Shown here piece by piece: positions 5,547-8,953 of a stretch of DNA of 8,953 nucleotides; the first letter of the stretch is position 1, and the number at the start of each line of letters is the position of its first letter. The DNA is from Gemmataceae bacterium (GTDB taxonomy: Bacteria > Planctomycetota > Planctomycetia > Gemmatales > Gemmataceae): NCBI GenBank assembly GCA_025056835.1, contig JANWVS010000052.1, forward strand, positions 1-8,953. The letters are read 5' to 3'. The translations under genes and the position numbers were made by a program. The notes under the pieces were generated by a model, which was given only the letters and a program-made list of their open reading frames with translations, did no database searches and was not told the origin of the DNA.

Positions 5547-7388
5547 TCAGTAAATCTCGTAGCCGATCCAGAAGGCGATGCGCGCATCGGGCAGCCGGCG
5601 AATGTTGGTGATCCAGACCGGCAGACCGCCTCCGAGCTGCGAGCGGCTGGAGGGTATCGTGTACGGCGTGAACGAGGTATTCGCCGCGCTGGGAAACGGC
5701 ACCGACTGGACGAAAACCCGCGGCCCCGGCGGACCTTCGACGCCGTGAGCTTCTTCCAGAAACGGCTTGCCGCCCACGACGCGCCAAATCAACAATCCTT
5801 CGCCGGGCAGGTCGGCATCGAATCCCTTCTTCTTGCGATTTTCCAGCAAGAAATACTCGCTGCCGTCGCGGCGGACGAGCACCTTGAAACACTCCTTGGG
5901 CGAGTCCTCGATCGGCGCCAGGATCAGCTTTTGTGGGACGGTAGGGTCGATGATCGCCGGCGTGATCCAACCCAACTGCTCCTTGGACCAGGCAGAAAAA
6001 TGCTGCGGCCGACCGTTGCCGATCTGGTTCGACATCGCACACCAAGCGCCGACCCCTTCGGAACCGGGATTTTCCGGTCGAGCGTACAGGTCGGGTAGAC
6101 CGAGCATGTGGCCGAATTCATGACAAATGACACTGATGCTCGACATGGTCGTGCCGCCTTCGCTGCTGATGAAATACGACCACCGTTTGCCCTGGTGTGT
6201 GAAAGAACTGCGATGGGGCCAATACAGGCTGCCCCGATTGGTCGGCACGCGCCCGCCGCAGTACAGAAAGAACAGGCCATCGAAGTTGTTCAAGGCGTCC
6301 TTGCCTTCGCGTTGGTACAGGAGGTCGAGCGCTTCGGACAACAAGGCGGTTTTGGCCGGGCCGGTGGTGCTCTGACCATAGTCCCCGCGTTTCTTGGCCA
6401 CTGGCACGAAGTTGAACACCTTGCCCTCGACGCGCAGCTTACCGAACGATTGCTCGTGATAGTAATCGTTGAGGCTGCCGTAGACGCGCTGGCCGGTGGC
6501 GCTCTTGTCGCGATACGTTCCCGAACTGAACAGCGCTTGCTCCCAGTGCTGGATGGTGATTTGCGGATTGTGCTTGATGTCCGCGAATTCGATCGGGACC
6601 ACAGCGAGGCGGTAGACGTTTTTCTTCCAAGCGGCCAAGGTGCGAGTGTCCCACGAGCCGACCTTCGCCTTCGCCGACGTGTCCGCCGCCAAGGGCACTT
6701 TCAGATCGTGGTCCTGCCCATCGCGGCGCACGGTGACGACGACCAGTTCGCCGGGTTTCTTGCCGTAGAGGGCGTCGTTAAGACTGTTCGGTGTCGTGAC
6801 GACCTGGCCGTCGATCTTGACGACCACGTCACCCGCTTTAAGCCCGGCTTTTTCCGCGGGCTGCCCGCTCGTGACTGCCTTGACGACGATCCCTTCGCCG
6901 TCGGGGGCCGCGCCGGTTTGGACGCCGAGCACTCCCCGCGACTCTCCCATTTTGAACGGTCGGCTCACGGCGCCGAGGGTCGTTTTGAGTTGCAGTTCCT
7001 TGCCGTTGCGCTTGACGTCGACGACGAGGGCATCCCCCGGTGCGTACCCCAGCAAGGCCTCGCGGAACGCGGCCACGTCCGGAATCGGCGCGCCGTTCAG
7101 GCGGAGCAACTCATCCCCCTGAACGATGCCGGCCTTCGCCGCGGGGGAATCGAGAGCCACTGCCCCGGCACGGACGCGCCCCCGGTCATCCACCACCGCC
7201 TGGACCCCCAAGTAGCCCGGAAGACCGGCGCGGGCGACCGTCTTAGCGATCGTCGTGGTTTTGGCGGTCGCGACCGTGCGATAATCCGCCAGATCAGAAA
7301 CTTTGACCGCAGATGCTGGGTCTTGGCCGGCGGCGCCGGACGCAAGCCACCCGAACGTCACGATAAGCCACAGGCATGATCGCTTCAT
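5547..7388 (-). CDS. Secreted M6-family zinc metallopeptidase with two N-terminal PDZ domains
   Basis: This 613-residue protein starts with an export signal (MKRSCLWLIVTFGWLASGAA), cleaved around residue 20. PDZ domain 1 spans about 57-138 (GYLGVQAVV, then SPAAKAGIVQGDELLRLNG). PDZ domain 2 spans about 151-234 (GVLGVQTG, then QPAEKAGLKAGDVVVKIDG). The catalytic region (about 255-613) carries HEFGHMLGLPDLY at 423-435. His423, His427 and Asp433 are the likely zinc ligands and Glu424 the catalytic base. This matches the M6 (immune inhibitor A-like) pattern, as does EYFLLENRKKKGFDADLPGEG near 511-531. The start at 7388 is supported by GAGGT seven bases upstream; an ATG at 7430 would add 14 residues ahead of the signal peptide. 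It should hydrolyse proteins outside the cytoplasm, with the PDZ domains binding substrate or partner C-termini. The substrate is unknown. It lies 57 bases downstream of the RNase gene on the same strand. Confidence 0.9.
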   Translation of the reverse strand: MKRSCLWLIVTFGWLASGAAGQDPASAVKVSDLADYRTVATAKTTTIAKTVARAGLPGYLGVQAVVDDRGRVRAGAVALDSPAAKAGIVQGDELLRLNGAPIPDVAAFREALLGYAPGDALVVDVKRNGKELQLKTTLGAVSRPFKMGESRGVLGVQTGAAPDGEGIVVKAVTSGQPAEKAGLKAGDVVVKIDGQVVTTPNSLNDALYGKKPGELVVVTVRRDGQDHDLKVPLAADTSAKAKVGSWDTRTLAAWKKNVYRLAVVPIEFADIKHNPQITIQHWEQALFSSGTYRDKSATGQRVYGSLNDYYHEQSFGKLRVEGKVFNFVPVAKKRGDYGQSTTGPAKTALLSEALDLLYQREGKDALNNFDGLFFLYCGGRVPTNRGSLYWPHRSSFTHQGKRWSYFISSEGGTTMSSISVICHEFGHMLGLPDLYARPENPGSEGVGAWCAMSNQIGNGRPQHFSAWSKEQLGWITPAIIDPTVPQKLILAPIEDSPKECFKVLVRRDGSEYFLLENRKKKGFDADLPGEGLLIWRVVGGKPFLEEAHGVEGPPGPRVFVQSVPFPSAANTSFTPYTIPSSRSQLGGGLPVWITNIRRLPDARIAFWIGYEIY

Positions 7389-7395
7389 GTCAGGT

Positions 7396-7400
7396 ACCTC
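7396..7400 (-). promoter_or_regulatory. Ribosome binding site of the M6 peptidase gene
   Basis: GAGGT on the minus strand ends seven bases before the ATG at 7388. This supports the start that opens directly with the signal peptide over the in-frame ATG at 7430. Confidence 0.6.
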
Positions 7401-7445
7401 ACAACCGTATCGACACCCGAGAAGGACCAATGGCAGCGCGGCGCG

Positions 7446-8953
7446 TCACCGCTCGTCCTGGCGATGGCGTCTCCCTCGACCTGAGCGCCGGGCGGGACGC
7501 GGAGGCGGAGGGTCATCATAAGGGGCGAACCTGACTTCGTTGCCGGTGTTATCGTAGCTTAGGAACTCCATATGCTCCGGCATAGCGCCGGGTTGGGCGC
7601 GAATCTGAATCTGCTTGCCGCTGGTTTGTTCGAGCTTGACGATGTCCTGGCGTTTACGATTCAGCAAGTAATGGGCTACGTCTTCGTGGACACGAACTTC
7701 CAGCCTCTCGATGTAGTCGCGATGGACCGCTAGTTGCAAAAGACGCATGACGTCGATCGACATGCTTTCGCAGGTTTTGACGTGGCCGGTGCCGCGACAG
7801 CACGGACATTCTTGGTAGATGCTCCGCCGCAACGACGGCCGGATGCGCTGCCGCGTCATCTGAATCAAACCGAATTGGCTCATGCGCAGGATCTTGGTGC
7901 GGGCGCGATCGCGAGCCATGGCCTCGCGCAGGGCTTTTTCCACACCCCGGCGGTGGCGTTCCTCCCGCATGTCGATGAAGTCATTGACGATGACGCCCCC
8001 CAGGTCGCGCAGCCGCAGCTGCCGAGCGATTTCCTTGGCGGCCTGGAGGTTCATTTGATACGCGGTCGTCTCGGCATTGTTGTCGGCGCGGAAATTGCCG
8101 CTATTGACATCGATGGCCACCAGCGCTTCCGTCTGATCGATAACGATGGAGCCGCCGGCCGGCAACGGCACGTGGCGCTGTTGAATTCGCATGATTTCGC
8201 GCTCGATGCCGTACTTGTGGAACATCGGTTCCTTGTCCTCGTAGAGCTTGATCCGCTCCGCGAACCGCGGCATCACGATCTGGAGGAACTCGCGGGCGTG
8301 TTCGAAGGCCGACGGCTCATCGACCCAGATTGTGTCAATGTCGTTGGTGAAAATGTCGCGGATCGTCCGCGTGACCATGTCGCTTTCTTGATAGAGATCG
8401 CACGGCGATTTCTGCTTTTTGATGCGGCGAACGATGATCTGCCACAGTTTGGCGAGATAGACCAGATCGCGCTGCAACTCCTTACGATTGCGATCGATGC
8501 CGGCGGTGCGGATGATGAACCCCAGGCCGCGCGGCGGATGAAGCTCGTGCAAGATGTCGCGCAGCCGCCGCCGCGCCTCCTCGTCTTCGATCTTCCGCGA
8601 AACGCCGATGCGGTTCAGGCCGGGCATCAGCACCAGGTAGCGCCCGGCAATACTGATGTACGTCGACAGCGTGGGCCCCTTCGTCCCGATCCCTTCCTTG
8701 ATGACCTGAACAATCACCTCCTGGCCTCGTTTGAAAATGTCCTGAATCGGCGGCTTCGGACGAGCGAAGCCATCGCGACTGCCCGCGCGACCGATGTCGC
8801 GGCCGCCGCGATAGCCGCGCCGGTCACGCCGACCGCGCTCCCGCCGCGGACCGGCTTCGTCGTCGTGGGCCTCGTGCCGTGCTTCCTCCACCGGGGCCCA
8901 TTCTTCTTCGTAGACGGCGGAGGCGTCAGCCTCTTCCCCCGGCGGCGGCAGAT
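7446..8953 (-). CDS. rng: RNase E/G family endoribonuclease (5' end cut by window edge)
   Basis: The frame is open to the right edge, giving 501 residues (numbered here from the codon at 8951-8949), and the N-terminus is missing. A GTG at 8891 is not the start, because coding continues upstream and half of the S1 domain would be lost. Residues about 75-110 (RGQEVIVQVIKEGIGTKG, then YISIAGRYLVLMP) are the second half of the S1 RNA-binding domain. The metal-binding Asp residues are 281 in AIDVNSGN and 324 in NDFIDM, 43 apart as in E. coli RNase E (Asp303, Asp346). The zinc-link Cys residues are 382 and 385 in CPCCRGTG, again at the E. coli spacing. The enzyme cuts single-stranded AU-rich RNA in mRNA decay and in rRNA and tRNA maturation. 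It ends in a short basic tail (RRSGRGRRHRQDER) with no long degradosome scaffold, so it is RNase G-like in its C-terminus. An acidic then Arg/Gly-rich insertion precedes residue 75. Confidence 0.93.
   Translation of the reverse strand, partial: LPPPGEEADASAVYEEEWAPVEEARHEAHDDEAGPRRERGRRDRRGYRGGRDIGRAGSRDGFARPKPPIQDIFKRGQEVIVQVIKEGIGTKGPTLSTYISIAGRYLVLMPGLNRIGVSRKIEDEEARRRLRDILHELHPPRGLGFIIRTAGIDRNRKELQRDLVYLAKLWQIIVRRIKKQKSPCDLYQESDMVTRTIRDIFTNDIDTIWVDEPSAFEHAREFLQIVMPRFAERIKLYEDKEPMFHKYGIEREIMRIQQRHVPLPAGGSIVIDQTEALVAIDVNSGNFRADNNAETTAYQMNLQAAKEIARQLRLRDLGGVIVNDFIDMREERHRRGVEKALREAMARDRARTKILRMSQFGLIQMTRQRIRPSLRRSIYQECPCCRGTGHVKTCESMSIDVMRLLQLAVHRDYIERLEVRVHEDVAHYLLNRKRQDIVKLEQTSGKQIQIRAQPGAMPEHMEFLSYDNTGNEVRFAPYDDPPPPRPARRSGRGRRHRQDER
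8760..8950 (-). other. Acidic then Arg/Gly-rich low-complexity insertion in the RNase S1 domain
   Basis: The coded residues (about 1-64) run from an acidic stretch (EEADASAVYEEEW, then EEARHEAHDDEAG) into a basic RG-rich stretch (RRERGRRDRRGYRGGRD, then GRAGSRDGFARPKPP). They directly precede IQDIFKRGQEVIVQ. In E. coli RNase E the matching S1 loop is only about 25 residues. RG-rich disorder commonly binds RNA or proteins. The left part of the insertion is outside the window. Confidence 0.65.

Noticed and set aside
6108..7379. 423-codon plus-strand open frame opposite the M6 peptidase gene
   Set aside because: It is an antisense shadow. The minus strand encodes the HEFGH motif and two PDZ domains over the same bases.
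7389..7402. Imperfect 14-base palindrome around AGGTACCT covering the M6 ribosome binding site
   Set aside because: One pair is mismatched and the centre has no loop, so it would not form a useful RNA hairpin. As an operator it is too short to claim.
8760..8891. GTG at 8891 as the start of the RNase gene
   Set aside because: The frame continues open to the window edge, and starting here would remove the first half of the S1 domain.

Overview
The window reads as ordinary chromosome from a GC-rich Gram-negative-type bacterium. The best guess is a planctomycete, perhaps near Gemmata. That guess rests on the style of the proteins: a large exported VWA protein with an STN-like domain and a Gly/Phe-rich tail, a PDZ-PDZ-M6 metallopeptidase, and an RNase E/G with an enlarged S1 loop. 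It comes from family recognition by eye, not from a search. I see no insertion sequence, CRISPR array, tRNA, rRNA or phage gene.

There are five protein-coding genes, two of them cut by the window edges. Bases 1-3087 (minus) hold one very long frame with no stop in 1029 codons. It starts at 3087 and runs off the left edge. It encodes an exported protein with a VWA-like domain whose first metal-site Asp is replaced, then helical and charged regions, an STN-like domain and a Gly/Phe-rich segment. Because it has no stop inside the window it is easily missed, and an 860-codon antisense frame over the same bases could be called instead. Bases 3088-3540 are a divergent intergenic region with a possible extended -10 promoter and a small perfect hairpin for the minus-strand gene.

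Bases 3541-5539 (plus) are a two-gene nucleotide-sugar unit: gmd (GDP-mannose 4,6-dehydratase), then manA (class I mannose-6-phosphate isomerase) 7 bases later. ManA links fructose-6-phosphate to mannose-6-phosphate. Gmd acts further along, turning GDP-mannose into GDP-4-keto-6-deoxymannose, the precursor of deoxyhexoses such as fucose and rhamnose for surface glycans. The phosphomannomutase, the GDP-mannose pyrophosphorylase and the enzyme after Gmd are not in the window.

Bases 5547-8953 (minus) hold two co-directional genes. The upstream one is an RNase E/G family endoribonuclease, cut at the right edge, with its catalytic and zinc-link residues intact. Next, 57 bases downstream, comes a secreted M6-type zinc metallopeptidase with two PDZ domains ahead of the catalytic domain. 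It ends tail to tail with manA across a 7-base gap.

I do not see a clearly new multi-gene system. The points most worth a second look are the architecture of the 1-3087 protein, the N-terminal tandem PDZ arrangement of the peptidase, and the Arg/Gly-rich insertion in the RNase S1 domain.
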